NCBI GenBank assembly: GCA_011634665.1
Contig: WAEK01000015.1
Coordinates: 227,001 to 291,000 of the forward strand
Direction of reading: 5' to 3'
DNA: 64,000 nucleotides
Source: Mortierella sp. BCC40632
Taxonomy: Eukaryota; Mortierellomycota; Mortierellomycetes; Mortierellales; Mortierellaceae
The translations under genes were made by a program, and so were the position numbers. The notes under the pieces are model-generated. The model did no database searches. It was not told the origin of the DNA and worked only from the letters and a program-made list of their open reading frames with translations. Of this stretch, positions 22,718 to 33,887 are shown one piece after another (position 1 is the first letter of the stretch; each line of letters begins with the position of its first letter).

Positions 22718-25141
22718 ATGGCTGAAGCCACCCTGGATCAAAAACAAGAGTACGCTCCAGAAAAGACACTAGACCTCAACGAGAAAGGTCTTGCCTCTGC
22801 AACAGATGTCTCACTTGAAGAAGAAGAGGAGAACTCTCCCATCGAGGCTGTCCGCTTGGGTAAGGAAGGAGCGTCCTATGGACTTTATTTTTTTTCTCCA
22901 AGACGTATGTCGTCCGTCCTAAATTCTGCTGGCCTCTTCTCTTCATGCTTCTCCCTTTATTTCATCCTCGCACACACACAAACAGCGGTGCCAATCACGG
23001 ATGACCCAACACTACCCGTAGTGACCTTCCGTTTCTGGGTCATCTCGTTCCTCTTCACGGCCTTGGGTGCAACCATCCAACAGTACTACTTTTTCCGCTC
23101 GACCTCGGGTGCCTTCTCCATCTTCTTTGTCAATCTTGTTTCATACTCCCTTGGCAAGGCCATGGCCCGTTGGTTGCCTAACAACAAGGGCAGTATCTTT
23201 GGGCATGAGCTCTCCCTCAATCCCGGTCCTTTCAATATCAAGGAACATGCTCTGATCGGCATCGCTGTCTCGACAGGAGCCAGTGCCGCTTACGCGATCG
23301 ATATTCTCTCCGCGACGGATATTTTCCTTAACTATCGTATCAATGCCCTCGGATCCTTGCTCTTGATCATCACGACCCAATCCTGTGGTTATGGTATGGC
23401 AGGTATGCTCCGCAAGTACCTTGTCTATCCTGCCGAGATGGTCTGGTGGTCCAACCTCGTCCAGGTCGTCTTTTACAACACGATGCACAACACGGACGAG
23501 TACAAACGAGTTCGACTCGTCCGAGGCTGGGGTCGCATGAAGTTTTTCTGGGTGGTCACACTTTTTACATTTGTCTACCAGTTTATCCCTCAATGGTTGG
23601 CCCCAATCCTGATCTACTTTGATTGGCTTTGCTGGATTAACCCCTTCAACATGAACTTCTGGGCCATGTTCTCCTCCATCTCAGGGTCGGGCATTCTCTC
23701 TCTCTCCTTTGACTGGACATCAGTTGGAGGTGCGACCATGTATTTGCCCTTAAGTGCTCAACTCTGCTCGCTTGGTGGGATCATCCTTAATTACTGGATC
23801 ATCCTCCCTATCATGTGGATGAACAATGTCCTGGGTATCAAGACCATTGGCCGTCCACTCACCTCCAAGCTCTTCTATGATAACGGAACCCAGTTCAACA
23901 TCAATAAGTTCCTGAATGAGGATTATTCCGTCAACGAGCAGCTCTACGAGGCTGGCCCTCCTGCCAATATGGCACCCATGTATGCTCTTGGATTCATGAC
24001 CTCGTTTATTGCCCTCGCTGGTTGTATCTCGCATGTCGTTTGCTTCCATGGTACCGAAATCTGGGCCAACTGGAAACGTGCCGTCGGTTCGAAGGAGGAG
24101 GATATCCATACCAAGATGATGCGTGTTTATCCCGAAGTGCCTCAGCTCTGGTACGCCATCTTTTACGTGATCATGGCAGGTCTTGCCATTGTTGCCTGTG
24201 AACTCTATGGCACCCAATTACCCTGGTGGGGTCTTCTCCTATCACTTTTTGTGGGTTGGTTCTTGACATTGCCCATCGGTGTGATGAATGCCGTGACGGG
24301 TTATGGTCCGGGATTGAATGTCATTACGGAGTTGATCTGTGGATACATCCTTCCTGGAAAGCCTATTGCGAACATGACCTTCAAGTGTTACGGATATATG
24401 GCCATGTACCAATGTAATCTCTTGATGAGCGATCTCAAGCTAGGTCATTACATGAAGATCCCTCCACGATCCATGTTCGTGGGTCAGTTCTGGGGTACGA
24501 TCGTCGGTGGTTTCTTTAACTACCTGACCATGATTCTTATCATTGACTCGCAACGGTATGCGCTGAACGGTGATAAGCCAGATCCCAACGGTCTGTGGAC
24601 GGGCCAACGTGTCCAGACGTTCTGGGGATCCGGACTGATCTATGGTGCCTTGGGACCTGCCAGAATGTTTGCCTTCGATGGCAAGTACTGGTTCGTATAC
24701 ATCGGTTTCTTGATCGGTTTTATTGGCCCAGTCTTGATCTGGTTGTTGTCCAAGAAGTTTACCAAGTTTGATTGGTCCAAGATCAACATTGCCATTATTG
24801 CCGGAGGTATGGGTGCCTTCCCCAACGGTTACTCGGTCGGTGTTGTCTCGAGCTTGATCATCTGCATCGTTTTCCAGTACTACCTGTACAACTATCATAA
24901 GGGTTGGTGGAAGAAATATGTCTACATTCTATCGGCCGCCTTGGACACAGGTGCGGCCTTTACGGGTTTAGTCATATTCTTGTTCTTGGGTGGCGGTATT
25001 AGTCCTTCCTTGTCAGTGAACATTCCTTCGTGGTGGGGCAACTATTTTGTGGAGGATAACGAGCGGTACCCCAACTATCCTTACTTGGCCGTCGACCGCT
25101 GCGGTGCAGCTGGTAACGCATGGACCAGTGGTAAGCTGTAA
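22718..25141 (+). CDS. OPT-family oligopeptide transporter
   Basis: Exons 22718-22859 and 22986-25141 join to 2298 nt (765 aa). The intron is supported because removal gives SPIEAVRLAVPITDDPTLPV, the usual OPT N-terminal entry, while the read-through inserts 40 odd residues. About 14-16 membrane segments follow. Two family hallmarks are present: NPGPFNIKEH (about residue 180) and KIPPR (about residue 585). By family knowledge the protein imports small peptides (tetra/pentapeptides or glutathione-like) with protons across the plasma membrane or vacuole. The start is set by the ATG in ACCACCATGG context. Codon use is strongly biased to C-ending codons, suggesting high expression. Substrate is not predictable. 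Confidence 0.96.
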   Translation: MAEATLDQKQEYAPEKTLDLNEKGLASATDVSLEEEEENSPIEAVRLGKEGASYGLYFFSPRRMSSVLNSAGLFSSCFSLYFILAHTQTAVPITDDPTLPVVTFRFWVISFLFTALGATIQQYYFFRSTSGAFSIFFVNLVSYSLGKAMARWLPNNKGSIFGHELSLNPGPFNIKEHALIGIAVSTGASAAYAIDILSATDIFLNYRINALGSLLLIITTQSCGYGMAGMLRKYLVYPAEMVWWSNLVQVVFYNTMHNTDEYKRVRLVRGWGRMKFFWVVTLFTFVYQFIPQWLAPILIYFDWLCWINPFNMNFWAMFSSISGSGILSLSFDWTSVGGATMYLPLSAQLCSLGGIILNYWIILPIMWMNNVLGIKTIGRPLTSKLFYDNGTQFNINKFLNEDYSVNEQLYEAGPPANMAPMYALGFMTSFIALAGCISHVVCFHGTEIWANWKRAVGSKEEDIHTKMMRVYPEVPQLWYAIFYVIMAGLAIVACELYGTQLPWWGLLLSLFVGWFLTLPIGVMNAVTGYGPGLNVITELICGYILPGKPIANMTFKCYGYMAMYQCNLLMSDLKLGHYMKIPPRSMFVGQFWGTIVGGFFNYLTMILIIDSQRYALNGDKPDPNGLWTGQRVQTFWGSGLIYGALGPARMFAFDGKYWFVYIGFLIGFIGPVLIWLLSKKFTKFDWSKINIAIIAGGMGAFPNGYSVGVVSSLIICIVFQYYLYNYHKGWWKKYVYILSAALDTGAAFTGLVIFLFLGGGISPSLSVNIPSWWGNYFVEDNERYPNYPYLAVDRCGAAGNAWTSGKL

Positions 25142-26165
25142 ATAGTCCTCTTCTTTTCCTTAAACCTTCTGTCAATTTTAATAAGAAAAAAGTTTTTCCA
25201 CGCCTTTTGAGTACAAAATGACACAGGCACCGTACGTGCTTCACCAAGAAAGAGCGCAGGAGTTAGGAGATGCTAGATGGAGAGAGAGATCGAGAGAAGG
25301 AGCGAGGAGAAAAAGAAAGGGTGCGAGAGGAATGTTCAATAGATTGAAAAGGGTCCCCGATGGGCGGGAATCGATGTCATGTGTAAGGCAAGAGTGCAAA
25401 GTGAATAGGCATGACGTCTATTGAACTGCTACTCTTGACAGGGGTGGTGACAAGGTGGAGTGACTAAGGAGGAGGAGGGAGAGACTTGGTGTCTTTCTGG
25501 AGACGGTGGTGGATGTTTAGCCAATTCCTGCAATTTTTTCACTCCCCTTACATATCCCTGTACGTTAATGCTGAGGTGGAGAGGGTGTTAACCCGCCTCA
25601 AGGGCAGAGGTCACCCCTACATCATTGCATTTGACCTTTGCTTTTCCCAACCCCCAAGGCAAACGAAAAAGAAAAAGTTGAAAAGGCGGAGGATTTTAAT
25701 ACATGGTGTTTGGTACAGTAGTTGGTAGGTGGACTAAAAAAAAAAAATAGTAAAGTGAGGAACTAAATGTTGGACCGGATTTCTAAGATGAGGAGAAACG
25801 GATATGCTAAAGAATATTAGACTGGGGGGGGGTTGAAGGACAAACAGTCCATGATACGGATAGAAAATATAGCCTGACTTTCAGCCCACTATCTCATGAA
25901 GGAGCTAAAAAAAAAAGAGGCCGGATCTGTGCGGGACAACAATGGCTCGTGTGAGGTGGGCAAAAGGCGAAGGCTTTTTTTTTTTTTTTTTTTTCGGATC
26001 GGTGTATGTAGCTCTTTCGGCAAAACAAGGGCAGTAAAATCGTAGACATGGAAAATCCGAGCTCCTCTAGCGTCTTTCTTTCTTTTCGCTTGTACCTCGT
26101 CCACTCACCCTTGATGACATCAGTGTCCTTGCGCCAGTGGAAAGGCTGCATCCATTTTGGGTTAA
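25142..26165. other. Intergenic: convergent 3' flanks
   Basis: About 1 kb between the OPT stop and the end of the minus-strand GPI protein. It holds purine-rich tracts, poly-A (25736-25747), a G-run (25826-25834) and a T-run (25977-25994). No gene is supported; frames at 25218 and 25486 are low complexity. Confidence 0.55.
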
Positions 26166-26699
26166 TTATAAGAGCCGTGAAACGACCGCGGCAGCTCCCA
26201 GAATGGCGACCCAGATAGCATTCTTGCCATTGATATCAGCGGCGTTTTTATTGTTCGTTCCACTGGCACCTGCAGATGGGCTAGCGGCACCGCCTGGGCT
26301 TGAAACCTGGGGTGTAGAGGGTGACGCTGGGTTCTGGATCTCGAACGAATTGGTGTATGATTCTTGGCCCTGGGGAAGTGTTCGGACAATGATTGCATAT
26401 GTTCCCGAGCTAACCGACTCAGGGACCGTAAAGTCAGCACGTTGGTTGCTGCCTGTGCAGTCAAGACGGCCCAAGGTCCTTACGTATCGGACGGCATTGG
26501 AGGGTCCAGTGACGAGGTCAACAGTAACGTTTTTGCCGGCTTCACCCATCATAGCACAGTTGCCTGTCCAACCGACGAATTCGGAGATGCCCGTAGTCCA
26601 GACGGATCCTGTGGTCGGGTTGTTGATCTGCAGCATGTCTGCAGTCGTAAGTGAGGCCAGGCAAGAGGCGGCAACGATAGCGGAGGCGAGGAGCTTCAT
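26166..26699 (-). CDS. GPI-anchored, Ser/Thr-rich cell-surface protein (Kre9/KNH-like N-terminal domain)
   Basis: A single exon of 534 nt (177 aa). Residues 1-20 are a signal peptide (MKLLASAIVAASCLASLTTA). Residues about 22-125 form the Ig-like domain seen in fungal KNH/Kre9-type surface proteins: INNPTTGSVWTTG near the start and GTYAIIVRTLPQG with YTNSFEI near the end, plus two Cys that could pair. A Ser/Pro/Gly-rich stalk (about 128-155) precedes a C-terminal hydrophobic tail (AIWVAILGAAAVVSRLL) typical of a GPI signal. It should sit at the plasma membrane or wall; a role in wall glucan assembly is inference from the family. A TATAAAAG lies 190 bp upstream. Confidence 0.9.
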   Translation of the reverse strand: MKLLASAIVAASCLASLTTADMLQINNPTTGSVWTTGISEFVGWTGNCAMMGEAGKNVTVDLVTGPSNAVRYVRTLGRLDCTGSNQRADFTVPESVSSGTYAIIVRTLPQGQESYTNSFEIQNPASPSTPQVSSPGGAASPSAGASGTNNKNAADINGKNAIWVAILGAAAVVSRLL

Positions 26700-26888
26700 G
26701 GTGATGCTTTAGCTTATGGCCTGGGTAAGGAAGAGAGGGAGCGTGTTGATGATGATCGGGACGAATAGGTGCTAGGCGAGGTAGGTGTGTAAAGAATGGA
26801 GAATGAGGTTACAGAAACAAAGTAAATAAAAGAAAGAAAAGAAAAGAGAAGAGAAGGGAGAGGCAAGATCACGGAGATAGTGCCAATT

Positions 26889-26896
26889 CTTTTATA
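26889..26896 (-). promoter_or_regulatory. TATA box of the GPI-protein gene
   Basis: On the minus strand TATAAAAG lies 190 nt upstream of the ATG at 26699. Confidence 0.55.
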
Positions 26897-28842
26897 CTGA
26901 CTCTGGTTGCAGAGCCGAGTTGAACGCCTCCTCACTGTTTGTTGTTGTGGCCCGATTTTTTTTCTTCAGATATGATGGGCTGCTTGCCGCCATCACGTTC
27001 CGCTAGTATTGTTCCCTTTTGCATTGCGTCAAACCGCGCTCATTGACCTTGTTCTCCGGCTAGACAAGCCTAAGGATCGCTCGCAGAGAGACTCTCTCTA
27101 TTTGAAGATGCACGCGCCCAAGTCTGCATTACTGCAGGCAAGAAAGGCAGCAGGAGTGGAAGCAGTTTGCAGGGGCTCTGGGCGGGCAGCTAGATATGTC
27201 TCTCACTCAACTTTGTTCGTCCTATAGAGACCCTCCCTTGTTTTTTCTCTATTGCTGTCACTCCTAGTCCATCTCTTTGCTCTTTTCTCTCTTCTTTTCT
27301 CTTACTCTCTTTCGTTATATTTTCTTGCTTCCCCCTACCTCCTGCAATCCCACTAAAAATAATCAGCTTGGTGTCCCCGTCGCGATAGATACTGACAAGG
27401 GCGACTGCTCACTTTTCTCGTTTGGTCCTGTCTCCACACATTTAGGAAGCACATGGGTACACACACACACACACACACATACGCAAAAAAAAAAAAAAAA
27501 AAACGCGTGTGTGCGCGTGCCATGAAAGAGACGCGCCATATCAAGTAAGGCCTTTATTTTTGTTGGCCGAAGGAGAGGCCTCGTGTAGCTTGCGGTAGAG
27601 AAAGGGGGACAGGAAATTCGTCCAGTGTCCATCAATCGCGTACCTGAATCATCTTGAAGTTTCTTGCACTTTAGCTCAGCCCGGCAGATATTGACTAACA
27701 TACCTGGTATTTTTCGTCCACTTGTTGGTTGTTCTTGTATATCCTCCTTTCATTCCCTTTGTCCTTCTTTCTCTCTATCTCTTTTTTCTTCTCTTTTTCT
27801 CTTTTTCTTTTTCGCCCACCACCCCCCATCTCCCTGAATTTTGTCCCTTGCGTTATTCCTCATGCTCTGGCATTGACCCTTTCTCGCTGCTTCTTCTCCC
27901 TGGACATACCGTCTCTCTCTCCCCCTCTCCATCTCCCCCTCCCTCTCTCCCTCTCCCTCTCTCTCCCTCTCTACAGTTGGACCAGGAGATGCCTACAGGA
28001 TGCAGGCATGTTTTTTTTTTTTTTTTTTTTTTTTTTGTTCATCCAGAAAGAGTGAGGACATCTGCAAGAGGGGAAGAGAGGGGAGCGGGCCATTCGTAGG
28101 AGGTAGGAGGGTTGGCTTGAAGGAACCGAAGCGCCGGCAATTGCCCCGGAGACGGAGACAAGGAGTCCAAAAAAAAAAAGTATCGCAGGATAAAGATATC
28201 AAGAGTCAATTAAACATGTAGTGAGGTACTTATAGGGTGTCTGCGAGAGTAAGAGAAAAGTATAATGGCTGGACCACACAGACCTCGGTTCTTACTGAGA
28301 GGGCTGCAAATGGATGTCCAGCCGCACTCCGTGCTCATGCATGCCAGACTCTGTTGCTATTGTTGGTGGTTGTTTTTGTGGTGCTCCCTGGACACCACAG
28401 ATAAGGAAGCAGGGCCAAAGGCATGGACGGATGGGCTTTTTTTTCCTGAGACCATGCTTCCAACACACGTAACTTGAACCAGCCAGGCCGGTTGACAGAA
28501 ATTGCCCCTTTGATTCGGACCCGAGTGACTGTATGCCCTGATCTATTTGTCGTGGTAGGCCTCACTAGAAGCCAAATATTTTATATTACAGTTTTTTTTC
28601 TGAATGCAGGTCGTTTATTGAAAAAACTGGGGATGCTGTCAACAGGAAGGAAAAAAAAAAAAAGAGTCATCAGAGGTGGTGACAGATGAAGGGAAACCCA
28701 AGAGTAATAATAGTACAGGGGGGAAGATGAAGAGAGGAGGGGAGTTATAGGAAGGGAGAAATGTAAGTGTGAGCATAGTGGTGTAGTGAAGGTGGTTGGA
28801 GCATGCTTAGTTTAGATAAAAGTATATGGACAAAAAGTCAAG

Positions 28843-28889
28843 AAAGAGAGAAAGAGAGAAAGAGAGAAAGAGAGAGAGAGAGAGAAAAG
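28843..28889. repeat. GAAA/GA microsatellite downstream of MRD1
   Basis: Alternating GAGAAA and GA units lie about 26 nt beyond the MRD1 stop codon. Confidence 0.9.
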
Positions 28890-28914
28890 AGTCTCCCAAG
28901 ACTGGCGAGATCTT

Positions 28915-31900
28915 CTAGTCATCCTCATCCATCATCATGTCTTCGTCATCGTCGAGCATAATCTTCCTGCGCTTTCCTGCGTTTCCATCATCCTTGCGGA
29001 ATTGACGGCCGACCTTCTCCCGAAGGACCTCAAGTCCTTCCTCTTCTTCTGCCCATTCGACAACCAAGTGACGACCCAGCAAATGGGTGCTAGACACGTT
29101 TTCATAAACGTTCTTAGCTTCCTGTTTGGTCATAAAGTCTACAAAGGCAAAACCACGGTGACCACCAGACATCTTTTTAGGGATACGAACTGATTTGAGT
29201 TGACCGAAAGAGCTAAATGGATCAATGCAAAAGGAGAAAACGAGTTAGCATGTATAATATACATTATGCACAGGGGATAACAAACGTTGGAGTAAAAAAC
29301 ATACCTGAAAAGTCCCTGGATATCCTTTTTGGTGGCCTCAAAGGGAATGTTACGAATAAGAAGCTTCGTGCCATGGTCCTTGGGAGCCACACGAGCCTTG
29401 CTACCAGAGGACGAGGACCGGTCTGAGAACTTGACCTCCAACTTGTTTCCGTCCAACATGAATCCATTCATCGCCCGCATGGCACTCATGGCCTTGTCCT
29501 TGGAAGAAAACTCGGCAAAACCAAAGCCCATGCTAAGAGTCTTGCCTGGATTCTTGGCATCTGGCTTATGACGGATCATAGTCGATTTGATACCTTCCAC
29601 ACCTGCAAAGGCCTTGCGAAGACCCTCGTCCGTGGTCTTGAAGTTGATGTTCTTGATAAAGAGTGTAGCTCCTTCCACATTGTCCACATCCTGAGCATCG
29701 CTTGATGTGGTCGTAGAATCCATGAGTTGGGTCGAAGTCATCTTCTTGGACAAATCTTCACTCTCCTCATTTGTCACTGCTGCCTTCTTGTTCTTCATCT
29801 CTGGATCATATTTTTTGTTGAACACACCCACAGGTGCCTTTTCCAGGTATAAGATCGTATCCTTGAATCGTCTATAAGCCAAATGCGAGAAGGCAGATCT
29901 AGCCTCACTTGGGTGAAGGAATTCGACGATCGCAATCGTCTTGGCAGGTGGCATCAACACGCGACCAAGTTCACCATGGGTTCCAAACAAGTCCTGAAGT
30001 TCTTGCTCCGTAGTGTTGAATGGGATGTTTTTGACCAAAATTACGGTATCGCTCCTCTCTTTCTTGCCAAAGGAATCGACGTTGATTCCTTCTTCCTGCA
30101 AGAATTTCTTGGTTTCCATGATAATCTGTGTCTCTGCGACGGCGAGTCGAACACCCATATTGTCCGCATCTGGGTTGAGGATGTCTGCCTTCGAGACATT
30201 CAGCCTGTCAGCAATCGATGCGGCAATGGCATCGGACTAATAGTCGTATCCATAGAATAAAAGCGACAGCGTTAGACGACCCGACACTGACAAGAGAACT
30301 TAACAGTCATTAGCTTAACTACCGAGAAATAAACCAAAAGATGACAGGCAGCAACTTACGTTCATGTAAAGAGAATTCCAGTTGAAATCCATTCCACTCT
30401 GTCCTTTCCTCTTCATCTCACGCTGCTTCTTAACCGAGAGAGGCTTTCCTCCGGGACCCAATGGGTTCTCCTCATCCTCCTTTGGCTGAGGCTTCTCCTT
30501 CGAGGCCAAAATATGCAAAAGACGACCCATGAAGAACTTATTGTCCAAAGTTGAATAGGCCTTGACGGCATGTTCGGGCAACAAATACAGAATATAGGCA
30601 TATCCCTTTGGTTTCTTGGTATCCTTGGAAATCGGCATGTGGATCTCGGAAAGGGGACCGAATTTCTCAAAGGCCGTCCGAAGATCCTCTTCGGTACAGG
30701 TATATGGCAAATTACGAACAAAAAGTCGACCCGTCTCCGAGATTTGGTTCTTGGCTGTTTCTTGCTCCTCCTCCTGTGTAATGATAGCAGGTCTATTGGG
30801 TGGCTCCTGAGCAATCTTGGGCGCGCTCTCTGCCTTCTTTTGGTCCTCAGTTTCAGCCTTTGACTAGGGACAGGGATGGATAAAACAACGGTCATTCCAC
30901 GAGTTAGGAATTTAAAGGTGTTCAAGTGATCAATTCTACAAAGTCTGGACAACGAGCATCGCACCAGACTCTGTGCATTACCTTGTCCTCATCTCCACTC
31001 TCCTCATCTTTTTTGATATCATTGCCGTTATCTGCACTCTTTCCTTCCTTTGACTCCTCCGAGGTCTTTGACATACGGGATCGGAGCCAGTCCATGTCAG
31101 AAACTGAGTTGTCGTTGACGGTGCTGTCCTTCTCAGCTGCCTCATCCATAGTGACATCCTCTTCATCATTGTTTTCGTTCTCCTCTGCTGTTGCTGACTT
31201 GGATGTAGGCAGATTGTCATAGAGTTCATCATCCGAGTCCTCAAAGGTAATCTTCGTCTGAGTCACCATCATGCCCTCGCCACCAGGCTTCCTGTTCTTG
31301 ATGGCCATCACCTGCGTCTTAGCCGCTCCTTTGCCTTTGCGAACATCCTGAACCTTCTCAGTGTTCAGCTCAACAGCATCGTCGTTAGCCCAGGTCTTGG
31401 CTGTCGTTCGTGGTTGCATGACCTCCAAATACTCTTTCAACTTTGGATCGTTCTCAGCCTGGTAAAGCTTAGCCAAATGCTCCTGCTTTCTTTTTACTTC
31501 ATTGTTAGCATCCCTTTCCCGCTGGGTTTTTAGGATTGCTTCAGCAGCCTCCCTCTTTTCCCGCTCAGCGCCAAGTTTCCGTGCGTTGGCAGTTGTACCA
31601 GCTGAATATTGACTCCATGCTCGGGGTAGAGAGTCGTCGCCGATCTAGAGTAGGTGTTGCCTGTGTTATTAAATGAAAGGTCTTTCGAATGGAAGAGTCA
31701 CACTGGAAATATTTCCTGGGGGGAATATGAGGCGGCGCCGCCTGTAAATCTTACCTGCTTGGCCATCTCGACAACGATTTTTGAGGTGTCAATATACGTG
31801 TCATTGAAATGCTTAAGAGCCAACTTGGCGTCCTTCTCAGTCTTGTAGCCAATGAAACCAAACCGGCGCGATACACCAAATCTAAAAAGCAAGGTAGTTT

Positions 31901-32603
31901 GCAGTTAGTCAAGTGAGTCGGTTATGGCTATGAGCAAAAACGACAAAGCTTCAGGAACTCTATGTCCAGAATAGCTTGTCAGTTTGTAGTAATCGGGGCT
32001 CTTACGAGGTCTTCATCAACTTGGCGTCGGTAACCTCACCGATCGAGCTGAAATGTTCGCGGAAGCGATCATCGTTGAGATGCTTGGGAAGGTTTTTGAT
32101 GATTAACCGTGACCTAGAAGGGGGCACAGCAAGGAGTCAATAGAGATAGGTAAGTTTCCAAAGCTTCTAAAAGGGCTATAGAGTCTGGAAGGGGTGGACT
32201 AGAGGATCCAGCGCAGGACCTGAGAAGGCGAAAGTGACCCTGAGGTAGTTGAATGCTGACACGCCCTTGGTGAGTAAAATCGGCACTCCTGAGAAGAATC
32301 AAGATTGATTGTAGTGGATGGGTGAGAAGTGCAATGGGGTATGCCGAAATATAAGTGAGGAAAACCCTTCTTCGTAGGAATAGAGTCCTTGTCAATAGCC
32401 TGGGTGCATCAAACTATTAATCCCGGCTGTCCTGAGAGTTCTGTTTCTCTGTTGTGGTCTGTTGGTTTGATGTTCCTTTGTCTTGGCTCCATGAGTTTTC
32501 CAAATAGCAGTCAGGCTCTCGGTCTCAGAAAATTTCCCATTTCCTAGATACTGATGCCTTGTTTACACATTCTGAGTCTGGTGATGCATTTCGGTTCTTA
32601 CAT
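28915..32603 (-). CDS. MRD1: Multiple RNA-binding domain protein 1 (MRD1)
   Basis: Minus-strand exons 32602-32603, 32006-32113, 31755-31881, 30982-31644, 30360-30863, 29305-30236 and 28915-29212 join to 2634 nt (877 aa), the usual MRD1 length. Five RRMs are visible. RRM1 begins [15 protein letters not shown]2 [12 protein letters not shown] (about 345), RRM3 [16 protein letters not shown] (about 515), RRM4 [17 protein letters not shown] (about 640) and RRM5 [16 protein letters not shown] (about 745). The inter-RRM2/3 block [14 protein letters not shown] is characteristic of MRD1. By family knowledge it binds 35S pre-rRNA and the U3 snoRNA region and is needed for early A0-A2 cleavages in 18S rRNA formation in the nucleolus. 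The start codon appears split: AT in the first exon and G at the start of the next, separated by a 488-nt intron with GTAAGA donor and CTAG acceptor. Confidence 0.94.
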
Positions 32604-32845
32604 GGCGCGGAATTGTGGATGGTCAAAGGTGAACACTGCCAAACGAGAGTCAACCGCAGTTACAAAAAAAAAAAAAAAAAAGAAAAAAGCTTGAGCCTCT
32701 TGAAAAGTAAACAAAGCCACGGGAAATAGCAGTCTTGTCTCTTTCTCGAAACGCCACCAACCCCCCTCCCATAGCTCTAGTGTAGGCTCATGGAGAGTCT
32801 TTGTCTCCAGCCAAAGTGAGTCAAGATACCAAAGCAACAAATTAT

Positions 32846-33370
32846 TTATTGTGACAATGCAACAAAAACAGCAACGACTACCATAGGGATAGTCCAAGAT
32901 AGCCAGATGTTCTTGTTCGCAGAAGATGGGCTTGGGGTTGGACTCGAGGATGGCCCTGTCGTGGATGGCCCTGTCGTGGATGGACCTTCTCCGGTTGAGT
33001 TGTTGGAGAGGTCTGAGGGACAGTTGCTACTGCCAATGTAGATCGCACCCTTGAAACCCTTAGCGCAATCGTCTCCACTGTTCGACATATAACTCAGGAA
33101 ACCCTCCTCCTTGAACTCGCGCGACCATCTCCATCCTGCAGACATGGCAGTACTACGCCAAGTCATTTTGGAGACACAGGACCCAACTTTGACGGTCTCC
33201 TCTACGCTGTGGCCTGGGTCGGCGAAATACCACTGGATCTCATCCTTGGGGAGAATGCAGATAGAGGACGGTTTGAATCCTTGGTCGGTGACATTGACAG
33301 AATACTTGACTGCAAGGACTGGAGCCATCATGGCCAGTACTAGGAGGGTCAGAGTGCCTTGGAGCATCAT
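32846..33370 (-). CDS. Secreted cupredoxin-like GPI-anchored protein
   Basis: A single exon of 525 nt (174 aa). Residues 1-20 are a signal peptide (LTLLVLAMMAPVLA). Residues about 22-120 look like a fungal cupredoxin-like domain: VNVTDQGFKPSSICILPKDEIQWYF then DPGHSVEE, and SREFKEEGFLSYMSN with KGFKGAIYI at the end (each shown in part). A Ser/Thr/Pro stalk with a duplicated STTGP unit precedes a hydrophobic tail (SWTIPMVVVAVFVALS) for GPI attachment. One copper-ligand His (in GHSVEE) is present, but the usual Cys-His-Met cluster near the C-terminal strand is not evident, so copper binding is doubtful. A TATAAAAC lies 123 bp upstream. It probably sits on the cell surface; function is unknown. 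Confidence 0.82.
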   Translation of the reverse strand: MMLQGTLTLLVLAMMAPVLAVKYSVNVTDQGFKPSSICILPKDEIQWYFADPGHSVEETVKVGSCVSKMTWRSTAMSAGWRWSREFKEEGFLSYMSNSGDDCAKGFKGAIYIGSSNCPSDLSNNSTGEGPSTTGPSTTGPSSSPTPSPSSANKNIWLSWTIPMVVVAVFVALSQ

Positions 33371-33887
33371 AAGGTTCTTGACAGGAGAGTCTTGTGTGAT
33401 TTTAGCCTTGGTGGAGGACGAGGGAGGATGTGAGAGACTTGTGGAGGGCGTTCTTTGGAAAGGTTGACTTAGCGAGAGAGTCGATCCGAGGGCGTTTTAT
33501 ACATGATAAAATCTTTCCCATTTTCCCCTTGTAGACTCCGAAAGTACTCCACGCGGGCAGTTAAGAAAAGTCGAATTCAATGACGGGCAACCCTTTGTCA
33601 TGTTGCATCCACTCAGGGGGGCCGAGAGTAGACCGCACACCCGGAAGAAGCCACTAGTAAAAAAAAAAAAAAAAGTAAAGGTCTCGGATTACAAGGTGTG
33701 GAAAGGGTTTCACAAGATGACGACCTCTGAGCCCGAGACCCCTAGGTCTCCTCCTGGACTCTACTTTGGTTAGACCCGAGGGGAACAGAATATCGGAGGG
33801 ACCCGCCATCGGATTTCTTTATTATGGTTTTTTTTTAATCTTAGGCAGGCAGACAGTCGAAGCCATGCCATTTTTCTCCTTCCTGCC
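33371..33887. promoter_or_regulatory. Intergenic: cupredoxin-like promoter and BAR-SH3 3' flank
   Basis: This 517-bp region holds the TATA box of the cupredoxin-like gene and a poly-A run (33658-33674). No coding sequence is supported. Confidence 0.55.
33494..33501 (-). promoter_or_regulatory. TATA box of the cupredoxin-like gene
   Basis: TATAAAAC on the minus strand, 123 nt upstream of the ATG at 33370. Confidence 0.55.

Larger units (their letters stand above)
26700..28914. other. Intergenic, 2.2 kb, low complexity
   Basis: This contains the promoter of the GPI-protein gene at the left and the 3' flank of MRD1 at the right. Between them are CT-rich blocks (27725-27975), a CA repeat (27460-27480), T-runs (28011-28036) and a GAAA/GA tract (28843-28889). 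No coding frame with protein-like composition was found. Confidence 0.55.

Noticed and set aside
27722..28221. CT-rich frames coding Ser/Leu/Phe repeats
   Set aside because: Pure low-complexity translation of pyrimidine tracts.
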